Shown in pieces: positions 46,194 to 55,436 of a stretch of DNA of 64,000 bases; within the stretch, counting starts at the first letter, position 1; every line of letters starts with the position of its first letter. The stretch spans positions 145,977-209,976 of the forward strand of contig NZ_FTPD01000005.1 in the NCBI RefSeq assembly GCF_900156895.1, given 5' to 3'. Under the pieces are notes generated by a model that was not told where the DNA came from, searched no databases, and saw only the letters and a program-made list of their open reading frames with translations. Source of the stretch: Mesorhizobium prunaredense (lineage in GTDB: Bacteria; Pseudomonadota; Alphaproteobacteria; Rhizobiales; Rhizobiaceae). Position numbers and translations under genes: made by a program.

Positions 46194-46568
46194 ATGACAC
46201 TGCCAGAATGGTTGAATCTGCTCGGCCGCCTTGGAGTCGCCTTCTACTTCCTGTGGGCGGTATGGTTCAACATCGGCGGTCGCGAGCATCACTACGCGGA
46301 GTTTCGCCGTATCGGATTGCCAAATGGCGCCGTATTTTTCTGGGCTGGCAACGCACTTGCGCTGGTCGGCGGCCTGCTGCTTCTCTACAGCCCGACGGCT
46401 GTCTACGGGGCCGCCATGCTGGTCGTCTTCACCTTGACGGCCGATGCGCTCTTTCATCGCTACTGGACCTATTCGGATCCGGGTGAGGCCGTGATGCACA
46501 AATTCTTCCTGTTCGAGCATGCTGCGCTGATTGGCGGCCTGCTCGGACTTGCCGCGCCGTTCCTGTAA
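46194..46568 (+). CDS. DoxX-like membrane protein
   Basis: This 124-residue protein has four hydrophobic segments and DoxX-family features (GRLGVAFYFLWAVWFNIGGR; FRRIGLPNGAVFFWAGNALA). TTTTGAGG precedes the ATG at 46,194; a longer upstream reading would overlap the NTF2 fragment. DoxX proteins are membrane subunits of unclear redox role. It may be a lone insertion-flanking gene. Confidence 0.8.
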   Translation: MTLPEWLNLLGRLGVAFYFLWAVWFNIGGREHHYAEFRRIGLPNGAVFFWAGNALALVGGLLLLYSPTAVYGAAMLVVFTLTADALFHRYWTYSDPGEAVMHKFFLFEHAALIGGLLGLAAPFL

Positions 46569-46734
46569 ACCCTCAGGTGGGACGATGTTTGATGCCTAAC
46601 TTTTAAAACGCCGCCTCTGGCTGATATTGCCGGCCTGGGCTTCGCGACCGACTGGGCGGAGTCAGCGGTGACCTGCGCTGCCTTGCGAGCATGAACTCAC
46701 AGAGATCGTCCGATGGAGCAGGGAAAAAGCAGGT

Positions 46735-46764
46735 GCCAAGGCTACAACTGCCAAGGCTACAACT
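46735..46764. repeat. Tandem 15-bp duplication at the end of the IclR gene
   Basis: Two copies of GCCAAGGCTACAACT (46,735-46,749 and 46,750-46,764) lie head to tail and span the IclR stop codon. It is probably a replication-slippage product. It does not change the reading frame before the stop. Confidence 0.85.
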
Positions 46765-47458
46765 GCCTGGTAACATTCGCGGCTAGTTCAAGAAGCTTTG
46801 GTGTCAGGGCCGGTAGCGTATCGGCCCTGGAGCTTGGCACCAGTATGGCGAGGCCGGCGTTGCAGCGTCCATCCGGCTCGATCAACGGAGCCGCGACTCC
46901 ATGAACGCCCATCTGAAGTTCATCATGCGAGATCGCATAGCCGTCCCGCCGAATCTGCTCGATACGTGCCTGGGCAGCAATCGGATCGTCTGATTTCTTG
47001 ACGACGCGGGCAATAGTCTTCTGGTCTTGGAAAGCAAGCATCGCCCAACCGCTGGCGCCAAGGTGAAGCGGATGACGCGAGCCCGGAACGTGTTGCACGC
47101 GAACGAGATGCCTGTTGCCCAGCGCCTGCTCAGTCACCACTGCCTCGTCCTTGTTGAGGTAATGCAGCACCACCGTTTCGCCGACGGCATTTGCAAATGT
47201 GCCCATCAGCGGCCGGGCTATGGCTGAAATGTCGCGATCGAGTTGTCGGACCAACTCGTTGACTGCACTGCCCAAAATGTAGCCGTCATGGCCGCGGCGG
47301 ATATAAGCCCGCTGCTCGAGCGTGACAAGAAGCCGGTAAGCAACGGTCCTGTTGATGTCGCAGGCGCGCGCGACGTCCACCGCGCTCACCGGGCCTTTCT
47401 TTGCTACGGTTTCCAGTACGGTGAGCATCTGGTCGCCGGTCAGCGATATTTCGGCCAA
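46757..47458 (-). CDS. IclR family transcriptional regulator
   Basis: This 233-residue protein has the IclR winged helix (LETVAKKGPVSAVDVARACD, followed by INRTVAYRLL) and a GAF-like effector domain (PGSRHPLHLGASGWAMLAF). The start is uncertain: a TTG at 47,458 has GGAG eight bases upstream; an ATG lies ten codons later and a GTG 19 codons earlier. It is divergent from nothing but adjacent to the catabolic genes, and a perfect dyad lies upstream of it. It probably controls the island. Confidence 0.87.
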   Translation of the reverse strand: MAEISLTGDQMLTVLETVAKKGPVSAVDVARACDINRTVAYRLLVTLEQRAYIRRGHDGYILGSAVNELVRQLDRDISAIARPLMGTFANAVGETVVLHYLNKDEAVVTEQALGNRHLVRVQHVPGSRHPLHLGASGWAMLAFQDQKTIARVVKKSDDPIAAQARIEQIRRDGYAISHDELQMGVHGVAAPLIEPDGRCNAGLAILVPSSRADTLPALTPKLLELAANVTRQL

Positions 47459-47550
47459 GAGGTGAACTCCAATCTTCCAACGCTGTACAGTTCGGGACGT
47501 CCATCGCCATCCCACGGCGCCGAGCCAAGGCTGTCAGCAACGAACACTAG

Positions 47551-47579
47551 GATTATCGGACTTTGATCGTCCGATAATC
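47551..47579. promoter_or_regulatory. Perfect dyad upstream of the IclR gene
   Basis: Arms GATTATCGGAC (47,551-47,561) and GTCCGATAATC (47,569-47,579) are perfect 11-base complements around TTTGATC. It lies about 95 bases before the IclR start and after the end of the aldehyde dehydrogenase gene region. Related GTCCGAT elements appear in the divergent promoter at 51.55 kb. It is a good candidate for the IclR operator. Confidence 0.65.
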
Positions 47580-47659
47580 GAGACTAATCCGATCCCCGGA
47601 AGCCTTCAACATCGGAATGGGTGCGGTGACAGCGGTCTGGCAGGCGACGCAACGCGACG

Positions 47660-49132
47660 CTATGAAATGATCGAAACCGTTTTCTCGACCGTGTTGGCGA
47701 GAATGCCGGAGCGGCCGAGTTCCTGTCCAAGACCGCTGGTCTTGATGCCGAGCCAGGGCAGGGCAGGGTGCGGCGGTCCCCAGGCATTGACCCAGACCGA
47801 GCCCGCCCGCAAATGCTTTGCAAAGCGGTTGGCGGTGGCGAGGTCGCGCGTCCAGACCACGGACGTCAGCCCGTAGTCGGTTGCATTGGCGAGAAGCAAT
47901 GCTTCCTCGTCGTCGCGGAACCGGATGATGGTGCCGACGGGTCCGAAGATCTCCTCACGCGCGATGGTGAGTTCGTTGCCGCCGGCAAACAGAGTGGGCG
48001 CGTAGAAATAGCCGGGACGGTCGATGCGGTTGCCGCCGGTCAATAGGCGAGCGCCCTCGGCCTTGCCCTTCTGCACATATCCGTTCACCCGATCGAGCTG
48101 CCTTTCGCTGACCAGCGATCCCATTTGTGTTTCCGGCGCGAAGGGATCGCCGACGACGATGCTCTCAGCCGCGGCAACTAGGCGATCCGCCACCTCGTCG
48201 GCGATCGACTCGTGGACAAGCACCCTGCTGCCCGAGGCGCAGGTCTGGCCTTGATTGGCAAAAAGCGAGATGGATGCGCCTGGGATGACGCGGTCGAGAT
48301 CGGCGTCCCGGCAGACGATCTGGGGCGACTTGCCACCAAGTTCGAGCGTGACTTTCTTCAGCGCCTCCGACGCGATCGCCGCAATCCGCCGGCCAATGCC
48401 TGGACTGCCGGTGAAGGAGATCTTGTCGATGCCGGGGTGTCGCACCAACGCGTCGCCGGCAACGGCGCCGCTGCCGGTCACCAGATTGACGACGCCTGAC
48501 GGGAAGCCGGCCTCCTCGATCAGTTCGACCAGCCGGATGGTGCTGAGGGAAGCATCCTCGGCCGGCTTGATGACCACGGTGTTGCCGGCTGCAAGCGCAG
48601 GCCCCAGTTTCCAAGACGCGATCATCGTTGGCGCATTCCACGGCGTGATCGCGCCGACGACGCCGATCGGCTGGCGCAGCGTGTAAGAGTGGCGCTGCCG
48701 GCCACCGAAATCCGGCAGGTCGAAGGTGCTGCCGCCGATCTTGTCGGCCCAGCCGGCGAAGTGACGGAAGGTTTCGGCTGCAAGCGGGATCTCGAACGTA
48801 AACGGTTCGAAATAGGGGCGGCCTATGTCGAGGGCTTCAAGATATGCAAGGTTCTCGCGATTGGCCTCGACGAGATCGGCAAGCCGCCACAGCAGCTTGC
48901 CGCGATCGGCCCCTGACAGGCGCGACCATGCGCCGGTCTCGAACTGGGCACGCGCTGCGTTCACGGCGGCGGAGACATCGCTCGCCGTCGCCATGCTCAT
49001 CCTGCCAAGCGGCTGACCGCTGCTGGGATTGATGACGGTCTGCACGCCACCATCCGCCGCCATCCGCCATTGTCCGCCGATATAGAGTTCGGCGCGCGGC
49101 AACCGCATCGCCGTTTCGCTCAGCCCGGTCAT
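47660..49132 (-). CDS. Aldehyde dehydrogenase family protein
   Basis: This 490-residue NAD(P)-dependent aldehyde dehydrogenase has VTLELGGKSPQIV with the active Glu, the catalytic Cys in GQTCASGSR, and the cofactor segment FTGSPGIGRRI. GGGAGGG precedes the ATG at 49,132. It follows the MoaF-like gene by 25 bases in a minus-strand operon. The substrate is likely an aldehyde made by the same pathway, identity unknown. Confidence 0.92.
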   Translation of the reverse strand: MTGLSETAMRLPRAELYIGGQWRMAADGGVQTVINPSSGQPLGRMSMATASDVSAAVNAARAQFETGAWSRLSGADRGKLLWRLADLVEANRENLAYLEALDIGRPYFEPFTFEIPLAAETFRHFAGWADKIGGSTFDLPDFGGRQRHSYTLRQPIGVVGAITPWNAPTMIASWKLGPALAAGNTVVIKPAEDASLSTIRLVELIEEAGFPSGVVNLVTGSGAVAGDALVRHPGIDKISFTGSPGIGRRIAAIASEALKKVTLELGGKSPQIVCRDADLDRVIPGASISLFANQGQTCASGSRVLVHESIADEVADRLVAAAESIVVGDPFAPETQMGSLVSERQLDRVNGYVQKGKAEGARLLTGGNRIDRPGYFYAPTLFAGGNELTIAREEIFGPVGTIIRFRDDEEALLLANATDYGLTSVVWTRDLATANRFAKHLRAGSVWVNAWGPPHPALPWLGIKTSGLGQELGRSGILANTVEKTVSIIS

Positions 49133-49157
49133 GCGATCCCTCCCGGCAACAGACCCG

Positions 49158-49937
49158 TCAATAGTTCGTCTCGTTGACCAGAACGCCGGTGGCGCCGACG
49201 ATGACTTGGCTGATGAGGCGCTTGTCGGGATCCCAGCCAACCAGCCGGCCGGCCGATTTCGGAGCCTCGTTGAGGTCGATCACCAAGGCGCCGTTGAACG
49301 GCGTGCCCCGGTCGGACCAGGTGAACAGATAAAGCTTTTCGGCAATCTTGCGGACCGAGGTCGGCTCTACCGCGCCCATTCCGGCTTCCGGCCCGATGAT
49401 GCCGTGCCAGACATAGAGTTCCGGCTCGATATAGATATGCTCGAAGAAGTGGGTCGGGCCGTAGGTCCAGTGGATACGCTTACCAACCAGTTCCTTGGTC
49501 GGCTCGAAGCGCTCACCGATTTCTCCTCCGATGCCGGCCTCCAGGATAACGCTGCGTTCGGCAACCGTCGAGGTTCCGCTCATCATCACCGTATGGACGA
49601 TCACGGCTCGTTTGCCGACGAGGTCGAACACCAACATGTCGTTGGAATTGCTTTCGGGATGGTTGATCGTCGCCGCCAGCAATCCCTGCCGCACTTCGAT
49701 CGCTTCGTAGTTTGCCTCGCCGACCGGATAGGCAACGTTGACGGCAGGCTCGGAAGTCCAGCGCACGGTCTTGTCTTCAAAGCTTAACGACAAGGGCGGC
49801 CGGTCGGCGAAATGCAGCACCTGCGTCGTCCCGGCAAGGGACAGCGTCGCGTCGGGCCGCAGCGCGTCGTGACCTGGAAACAGCTTTTCCGGCGTGACCG
49901 TGTCGACTCGTTTGTAGTTCTCGGCAATCTGGCTCAT
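49158..49937 (-). CDS. MoaF-like protein, first of a pair
   Basis: This 259-residue cytoplasmic protein matches the MoaF family: TLSLAGTTQVLHFADRPPLS in the N-terminal half and FFEHIYIEPELYVWHGIIGP in the C-terminal half. It aligns with the 277-residue protein at 52,223, sharing GPxAGxG, the xYLxxW block and a Pro a few residues later. MoaF has a calycin-like barrel; the enzymatic role here is unknown. Its start overlaps the CMD stop as ATGA. Confidence 0.78.
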   Translation of the reverse strand: MSQIAENYKRVDTVTPEKLFPGHDALRPDATLSLAGTTQVLHFADRPPLSLSFEDKTVRWTSEPAVNVAYPVGEANYEAIEVRQGLLAATINHPESNSNDMLVFDLVGKRAVIVHTVMMSGTSTVAERSVILEAGIGGEIGERFEPTKELVGKRIHWTYGPTHFFEHIYIEPELYVWHGIIGPEAGMGAVEPTSVRKIAEKLYLFTWSDRGTPFNGALVIDLNEAPKSAGRLVGWDPDKRLISQVIVGATGVLVNETNY

Positions 49938-50347
49938 GGCTTTTGACCTTTCGAATGTGCGGTGGGCTGGGATTCAGGGTTTTCCAGGACGTCTTGGGCG
50001 ATGCGGAAGGATTCCACGCCCGCGGGCACGCCGGCGTAGATCGCCAGTTGGATCAGGGCGTCGCGGATCTCATCTGATGTGACGCCGTTACGCAACGCGC
50101 CGCGCAAGTGCAGCGCGAGTTCCTCGTTGCGCCCGAGCGTGCCGAGAATGACGATGTTGAGCAGGCTGCGGTCGCGCCGGCTGAGCGCATCGCGGCCCCA
50201 GGACGCTCCCCAGCAATATTCAGTGACCAGTTCCTGGAAATCGCGGCCGAATTCGCCCGCTTTGTCGAAGGCGCGCTGCACATAGTCCTCGCCGACGACG
50301 TCCTTGCGGATCTGCAGCCCCTTATCGAACAGTGCCGACTTGCTCAT
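49934..50347 (-). CDS. Carboxymuconolactone decarboxylase family protein
   Basis: This 137-residue protein resembles gamma-carboxymuconolactone decarboxylase (RNEELALHLRGALRNGVTSD; IQLAIYAGVPAGVESF). The true enzyme decarboxylates a lactone in protocatechuate degradation, but relatives differ in substrate. It is coupled by four-base overlaps to the FAH and MoaF-like genes. It suggests an aromatic or lactone-containing substrate. Confidence 0.84.
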   Translation of the reverse strand: MSKSALFDKGLQIRKDVVGEDYVQRAFDKAGEFGRDFQELVTEYCWGASWGRDALSRRDRSLLNIVILGTLGRNEELALHLRGALRNGVTSDEIRDALIQLAIYAGVPAGVESFRIAQDVLENPESQPTAHSKGQKP

Positions 50348-51276
50348 GCCAGCTCCCTTTCATCGACGACTGGGTTGCTGAGCGCGCCAAGACCCTCGAT
50401 CTCGACGGTGATGACATCTCCGTTCCTGAGGAAACGCGGCGGCTTGCGGGTGAAGCCGACGCCGGCCGGTGTTCCCATCGGGATGACGTCGCCGGGTTCG
50501 AGGTCGATGAATTCCGAGAGGTGCTCAATGATGGCCGGAATATCGAACAGCATCTCCCTCGTGTTGCCGGACTGCACCACTTCGCCATTCAGCGTCGTGG
50601 TGATCTGGAGTGCGTGAGGGTCGGTGATCTCGTCGCGCAGCACGAGGTAGGGACCGAACGGCCCGGTGTGGGAGAAGTTCTTACCCGCCGTGTATTGCGT
50701 GATGCGGAATTGATAGTCCCGTACGGTCACGTCGTTGAAGATCGAGTAGCCCGCAACGTGATCGAGGGCGTTCTGCCGCGATATGTAGCGACCAGGTTTG
50801 CCGATGATGACCGCGAGCTCGCCCTCCCAGTCGAGCTGATGGGACACATGCGGCACCACCACATTGTCGCCAGGAGCGACCAGCGTCTTTGCGAAACGCG
50901 CAAAGATGATCGGGATCTCTGAAATGGGCCGGCCAGCCTCCTCGGCATGCTTGCCGTAGTTGCGGCCGACGCAAATGATCTTGGGAGGGGCTGGGATGGG
51001 CGGCAAAAGGCGAACGGAGGCCGATTGAACGAGAAGCACATCCCGACGCGCGTCCGCCGCGTCCAGCCGGGACACGTTCTCGATGACGTTCTTCAGGGCC
51101 TGCAGCGCCGGCGCGCCCGCCGAGAGAAAGCTGACGCTGTCCGCGGTCCAGCCGTCGCCCGACGGCACGTCCTGCGGAAAGGCGCTGTTTGCTCGAGCTA
51201 GGTCGATGATCAGGTCGCCCTGTACCGCCCCGAGGCTCGGCCGATCGCCTGATGTATAAGTGACGAGCTTGGTCAT
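50344..51276 (-). CDS. Fumarylacetoacetate hydrolase family protein
   Basis: This 310-residue protein has an N-terminal domain and the FAH catalytic domain: CVGRNYGKHAEEAG, DWEGELAVIIG with metal-binding Glu residues, and KNFSHTGPFGPYLV. Members cleave C-C bonds or hydrolyse acylpyruvates. AGGAAG precedes the ATG at 51,276; another ATG lies six codons upstream. It is the first gene of the minus-strand catabolic operon. Confidence 0.9.
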   Translation of the reverse strand: MTKLVTYTSGDRPSLGAVQGDLIIDLARANSAFPQDVPSGDGWTADSVSFLSAGAPALQALKNVIENVSRLDAADARRDVLLVQSASVRLLPPIPAPPKIICVGRNYGKHAEEAGRPISEIPIIFARFAKTLVAPGDNVVVPHVSHQLDWEGELAVIIGKPGRYISRQNALDHVAGYSIFNDVTVRDYQFRITQYTAGKNFSHTGPFGPYLVLRDEITDPHALQITTTLNGEVVQSGNTREMLFDIPAIIEHLSEFIDLEPGDVIPMGTPAGVGFTRKPPRFLRNGDVITVEIEGLGALSNPVVDERELA

Positions 51277-51600
51277 GTTGCTTCCTATGGTCATCTAGCT
51301 CTTCAATAGTATTCCGAATATAGGACAGATATCGTTCGATATTCGGTATCTTAGCGAGTACGCACGAGTTGGTCAAGACAGGCTGAGGCGGATTGTCAGA
51401 ATGCCCGGAGCCCTTTCGGCGGCACCAGGCAATTGTCGCGTTCCCGGCCTTCCCCCGGGGCCTTCCGATCCTTCAGCCCTGCGCGACGTTGACCACAAAC
51501 AGACTTGACGTCGCGCCAAAGCCTGTATAGTTTTCGGATAACGAACAAATTTAGTCCGATTAACGGACACAGAAAAAACTCGTGTAGGAGAGGAAGCACA
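51277..51600. promoter_or_regulatory. Divergent promoter of the two catabolic operons
   Basis: This 324-base region separates the FAH and VOC operons. It contains CCGAATAT (51,314-51,321) inverted as ATATTCGG about 17 bases later. On the other side GTCCG-ATTAA-CGGAC (51,554-51,568) forms a short dyad related to the IclR-upstream dyad. A possible TTGACG...TATAGT pair (about 51,505-51,531) points to the VOC operon. No gene is supported here. Confidence 0.5.
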
Positions 51601-52161
51601 ATGGCGCTGCGCGTTGGTCGGCTCGGACATGTGGGGATCGCCGTCCGGGATATGGAGCGGTCGGTCAGCTTCTACACCGAGGTTTTGGGAATGCGGCTGA
51701 CCGAGCAGTTCAACTACGGTCTGGACGAGGTCGGGCACGGTGTTGCGGTGCTGTCGGGATCGTTCGTTCGCAACGACTCCACCCATCACTGCCTGTCGAT
51801 CTTCACGCTCAGAAGCGCGGTCGAGCCACCTGCCGAACATGCTTTCGGTCTGCATCACATTGCATTCGAGATGAACAGCTCGGACGACCTGCTCGCGCTC
51901 TACAGGCGTTTCGAGGAGCGTGGCATCGTCATCGTCAACGCGCGCAAGGGCGGCCCCGGCAACCAGCCGCGCTTCTATGGGCGCGATCCGGACGGCAACC
52001 TGTTAGAATTCTATTGGAGCATCGACCAGATCGGCTGGGACGGGATCGCCCGGCCATATCCGCCGATTGAGGAAATCGAACTGGAAAGCTTCGATTTCGA
52101 GGCGTTCGAGCGCGAACGAGAACGCATGGCCGAGAGCGCCAGAAACGCAAAGAAATTCTGA
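51601..52161 (+). CDS. VOC (glyoxalase/extradiol dioxygenase) family protein
   Basis: This 186-residue protein has one vicinal-oxygen-chelate unit pair: LGHVGIAVRDMERSVSFY with His10, GLHHIAFEM with a His ligand near residue 86, and DPDGNLLEFYW with Glu136. This is the two-His, one-Glu metal set. Such proteins are extradiol dioxygenases, glyoxalases or isomerases. A strong AGGAGAGGAAG precedes the ATG. It leads the plus-strand catabolic operon. Confidence 0.88.
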   Translation: MALRVGRLGHVGIAVRDMERSVSFYTEVLGMRLTEQFNYGLDEVGHGVAVLSGSFVRNDSTHHCLSIFTLRSAVEPPAEHAFGLHHIAFEMNSSDDLLALYRRFEERGIVIVNARKGGPGNQPRFYGRDPDGNLLEFYWSIDQIGWDGIARPYPPIEEIELESFDFEAFERERERMAESARNAKKF

Positions 52162-52222
52162 ACGGGCGCGACAGCCGCGGAAGCCGTCGAAGGTTCGCGC
52201 CGCGAAGAAAAACGAGGGATCG

Positions 52223-53056
52223 ATGGTCAACAGTGCCGCTTCTTCCGCCGCCGCCCACTGGCCGCAGATCGGAGACATCCTGCAAAATCACTCTGGCGGC
52301 AGACCGGACCCAACGGCCGATCTGGTCGGCAAGTCTCTTGCGGTTGTCTTCGGTGAGGGGGAGAGACTCAGCCTGGCCTTCATCGCCGCGGATCTTCTAT
52401 CCTGGAGCGTCGAAGGCGCCAGTGGCCACAGCCAGCAGCCATATCAGGCGTTCCGCGTTCGCGATGGGATGTACTTCGTCGACTTCATCGACGCCAACGA
52501 TGAGCTGAAGTCGATCAGCCTGTGGCTGGACCTGACGCGGCATGCCGTTCTCTTGATCGAAGGTTCGGTGGCCGACCGGAGGGCCGAAGACATGAACCTC
52601 CTGACCCGTGTCGAGCAAACCGGCGCACAGAGCGTGCCGACATTAACCTATCGTTTCGGCAGCATAGGGCGGTCGTCCGTCCCGCACTTCCCGCGTACCG
52701 ACAAGCTTTTTGGCAAGTTCTTCCGCTACGTCTACAGTGATACCCATATTTATGACCACTACTACGTGAACCCGAAATATTATTTCTGGTACTGCTGGCA
52801 TGGCCCGGACGCAGGCATCGGCGAGTTCGACGAGGCCGACTATTTCGAACTGGCCGATGACGTCTACCTGATCTGCTGGCGGGAAAAATTCCTGCCTTGC
52901 CTGGCCGTCACGATCGAGGACCTCCGTTCGATGCGGTCCATCGGCAAGGTCTTTGGCGCCGATTCTCACAGTTGGCGGACCGGAAACAGCACCGTCGGTG
53001 CAACGATGAGCATCGTCGCGACCATCGCGCCCGGCGCAGCCGGGGTCCCTGCGTAG
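52223..53056 (+). CDS. MoaF-like protein, second of a pair
   Basis: This 277-residue protein is homologous to the one at 49,158: IYDHYYVNPKYYFWYCWHGP then DAGIGEFDEADYFELADDVY match its FFEHIYIEPELYVWH region. GAGGGA precedes the ATG. It lies between the VOC gene and the transporter. It may act with, or replace, its paralogue on a related substrate. The family activity is unknown. Confidence 0.76.
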   Translation: MVNSAASSAAAHWPQIGDILQNHSGGRPDPTADLVGKSLAVVFGEGERLSLAFIAADLLSWSVEGASGHSQQPYQAFRVRDGMYFVDFIDANDELKSISLWLDLTRHAVLLIEGSVADRRAEDMNLLTRVEQTGAQSVPTLTYRFGSIGRSSVPHFPRTDKLFGKFFRYVYSDTHIYDHYYVNPKYYFWYCWHGPDAGIGEFDEADYFELADDVYLICWREKFLPCLAVTIEDLRSMRSIGKVFGADSHSWRTGNSTVGATMSIVATIAPGAAGVPA

Positions 53057-53167
53057 GGTCCCGGTATGCCTATTGGGCAGCTGGTCCAATAACGAGAGGC
53101 GATGCGAGCGACAAAAGAGCGGTTTTTGCCGCTTCCGTGTGATGAACCTTGGAAAGAATCGCCGGAG

Positions 53168-54283
53168 ATGACGCAGCACGATACGACAAGAACAGAGCCG
53201 TCGGAGACGCGGCCAATAGTGCGCTTCAGCGGTGTGTCGAAGCACTACGGCGCGTTCCGGGCTCTGTGCGACATCGACCTGGAGATCCAGCGCGGCGAGT
53301 TTTTGACGCTGCTCGGGCCGTCAGGCTCGGGCAAGACAACCTCGTTGATGCTGCTGGCGGGCTTCGACAGCCCTACGACAGGCACGATTGAGATGGACGG
53401 GACACGCATTGAAGGCTTGCCGGCGCACAAGCGCGACATCGGCGTGGTTTTCCAGAACTATGCGCTGTTTCCGCATCTCACCGTAGCCGAGAACCTGGCG
53501 TTTCCTCTCACCGTTCGCCGCGTGTCGAAGGCGGAAATCGGCGAGCGGGTCGAGAAGGCGCTGAGCCTCGTCCATCTCGACGGCATGGGCGGGCGAAAGC
53601 CGTCACAATTGTCGGGCGGACAGCAGCAGCGTGTCGCGCTCGCCCGCGCGATCATCTTCAAGCCGCGCCTCATCCTGCTGGACGAGCCGCTCGGCGCCCT
53701 GGACAAGAACCTTCGCGAGCACATGCAGGCGGAATTGAAGCATCTGCACCGGCAGCTCGGCATCACCATGGTGTTCGTCACCCACGATCAGTCAGAGGCT
53801 CTCAACCTGTCGGATCGCGTCGCTGTGTTCAACAAGGGCCGGCTTGAGCAGGTCGATGCCCCTGAACTTCTATACGAACGGCCGTGCACGCCCTTCGTCG
53901 CTTCCTTCATCGGCGAAAACAATCTGCTCGACGGCCGGGTCGAGGCGCTCACGGGTGGTCTTGCCGCGATCCGGCTGGAGGCTGGCACCGTCCTGAACAC
54001 AAAGGTCGCGGGACGTCCGGCGGTCGGCGACCGCGTCAAGGTCGGCATCCGGCCGGAACATGTGACGGTCGGACAGGGCAAAAGTGCATTCGCGGCCCGG
54101 GTCGTGGAGATCTCCTACCTCGGCGACACACGCCGCGTAGCCGTCGAGTGCGGAGGCATAGGACGCCTGACGTTGAAAATTCCGACGGGAGCCGGGGCCG
54201 ACCGTGTCGGCATCGCCGACGAAATCCGGGTCGTCATACCGGAGGCGCTGTGCCGGGCACTCCCCGACACAGACGGCGCATGA
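53168..54283 (+). CDS. ABC transporter ATP-binding protein (polyamine/PotA type)
   Basis: This 371-residue ATPase has Walker A GPSGSGKTT, signature LSGGQQQR and Walker B LILLDEP, with a C-terminal TOBE domain (VKVGIRPEHVTVG). Two starts are possible: ATG at 53,168 or 53,102. It energises the two downstream permeases. The family takes up polyamines, iron or other small cations and acids; the substrate is not determined. Confidence 0.92.
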   Translation: MTQHDTTRTEPSETRPIVRFSGVSKHYGAFRALCDIDLEIQRGEFLTLLGPSGSGKTTSLMLLAGFDSPTTGTIEMDGTRIEGLPAHKRDIGVVFQNYALFPHLTVAENLAFPLTVRRVSKAEIGERVEKALSLVHLDGMGGRKPSQLSGGQQQRVALARAIIFKPRLILLDEPLGALDKNLREHMQAELKHLHRQLGITMVFVTHDQSEALNLSDRVAVFNKGRLEQVDAPELLYERPCTPFVASFIGENNLLDGRVEALTGGLAAIRLEAGTVLNTKVAGRPAVGDRVKVGIRPEHVTVGQGKSAFAARVVEISYLGDTRRVAVECGGIGRLTLKIPTGAGADRVGIADEIRVVIPEALCRALPDTDGA

Positions 54284-54330
54284 CGCCCGAGATGCATTAC
54301 GAAACCATCAACCAAGAAAGGGGAATAACC

Positions 54331-55380
54331 ATGAAAACAAGAACGGCAATCCTTCATTCCGCGCTTCTGGCATCCGTCCTCGCCCTGCCGGGCGTCGCGG
54401 TCGCCCGCGATCTGACTGTCGTGTCGGCGGGCGGCATCTTCCAGGACGCGCAACGCGAGGTGTATTTCGACCCGTTCCGCAAGGAGACCGGCATTCCCCT
54501 TGCTGAAGACAGCTGGGACGGCGGCATCGGCGTTCTGCGCACCAAGGTTGGTGCCGGCGAGGCCAACAATTGGGACGTGGTCGAGGTCGAAGCCGAGGAG
54601 GAAGCTCTCGGTTGTGAGGAGGGTCTGTTCGAGACGATCGATCCACCTACGGTGGGTGGCGCCGAACGCTACATTGCCGGGAGCGTCACGGAATGCGGTG
54701 TCCCCGCCAACATCTTCAGCATCGTGCTGGCTTATGACGGCGCGGTCTTCAAAGACGGTCCCAAAACCTGGGCCGACGTCTGGGATACGAAGAAATACCC
54801 GGGCAAGCGTGCCTTCCGCAACGGGCCGAAATTCACGCTGGAAGCCGCGCTGATGGCGGATGGAGTCGCAGCGGCGGATGTCTACAAGACCCTCGGTACC
54901 CCGGAAGGTGTCGACAGGGCCTTCAAGAAGCTGGACGAGCTCAAGTCTGACATCGTCTGGTGGTCTTCGGGCAACCAGCCGATGCAACTGCTTGGGTCCG
55001 GCGAGGTGGCGATGACCACCTCCTATAATGGCCGCATCCGGGGCGCCAATGCCGAGAACAAGCGCGACTTCAAGATCATGTGGAGCGGCAACATCCTCAA
55101 CATCGACTCCTGGGTTATTCTCAAGGGCTCGCCCAACAAGGACAATGCCGTCAAGCTGCTGGAATATCTGGGTCGTACCGACCGCCAGGTGGAATGGCCG
55201 GCCAAGTTAGGCTACGGCGTTGGCTCGGTGGCGGCCCAGGCGGCCTTGCCGGCCGATGTCGCAACGACGCTGCCGACATCGCCGGAGCATATTGCCGCCG
55301 GGATCACCGTCGATGCCGATTTCTGGGTGCAGAACATCGACGCCCTGAATGAGCGGTTCACCGCCTGGGCGGCGAAATAG
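54331..55380 (+). CDS. Extracellular solute-binding protein (PotD type), first
   Basis: This 349-residue exported binding protein has a signal peptide ending ALPGVAVARD and the PotD-type start LTVVSAGGIFQDAQREVYFD. A longer in-frame reading upstream overlaps the ATPase gene and is rejected; AAAGGGG precedes the ATG at 54,331. It should deliver the transported ligand to the permeases. Confidence 0.9.
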   Translation: MKTRTAILHSALLASVLALPGVAVARDLTVVSAGGIFQDAQREVYFDPFRKETGIPLAEDSWDGGIGVLRTKVGAGEANNWDVVEVEAEEEALGCEEGLFETIDPPTVGGAERYIAGSVTECGVPANIFSIVLAYDGAVFKDGPKTWADVWDTKKYPGKRAFRNGPKFTLEAALMADGVAAADVYKTLGTPEGVDRAFKKLDELKSDIVWWSSGNQPMQLLGSGEVAMTTSYNGRIRGANAENKRDFKIMWSGNILNIDSWVILKGSPNKDNAVKLLEYLGRTDRQVEWPAKLGYGVGSVAAQAALPADVATTLPTSPEHIAAGITVDADFWVQNIDALNERFTAWAAK

Positions 55381-55436
55381 CGACAAGCACGGCGGCGGGC
55401 ATGCGTCCGCCGCTGGCCTTGCGGGAGCCAACGACC

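Noticed and set aside
53884..54330. N-terminal extension of the first polyamine-type binding protein
   Set aside because: It overlaps the ATPase gene in another frame; the ATG at 54,331 has a ribosome site and starts a signal peptide.
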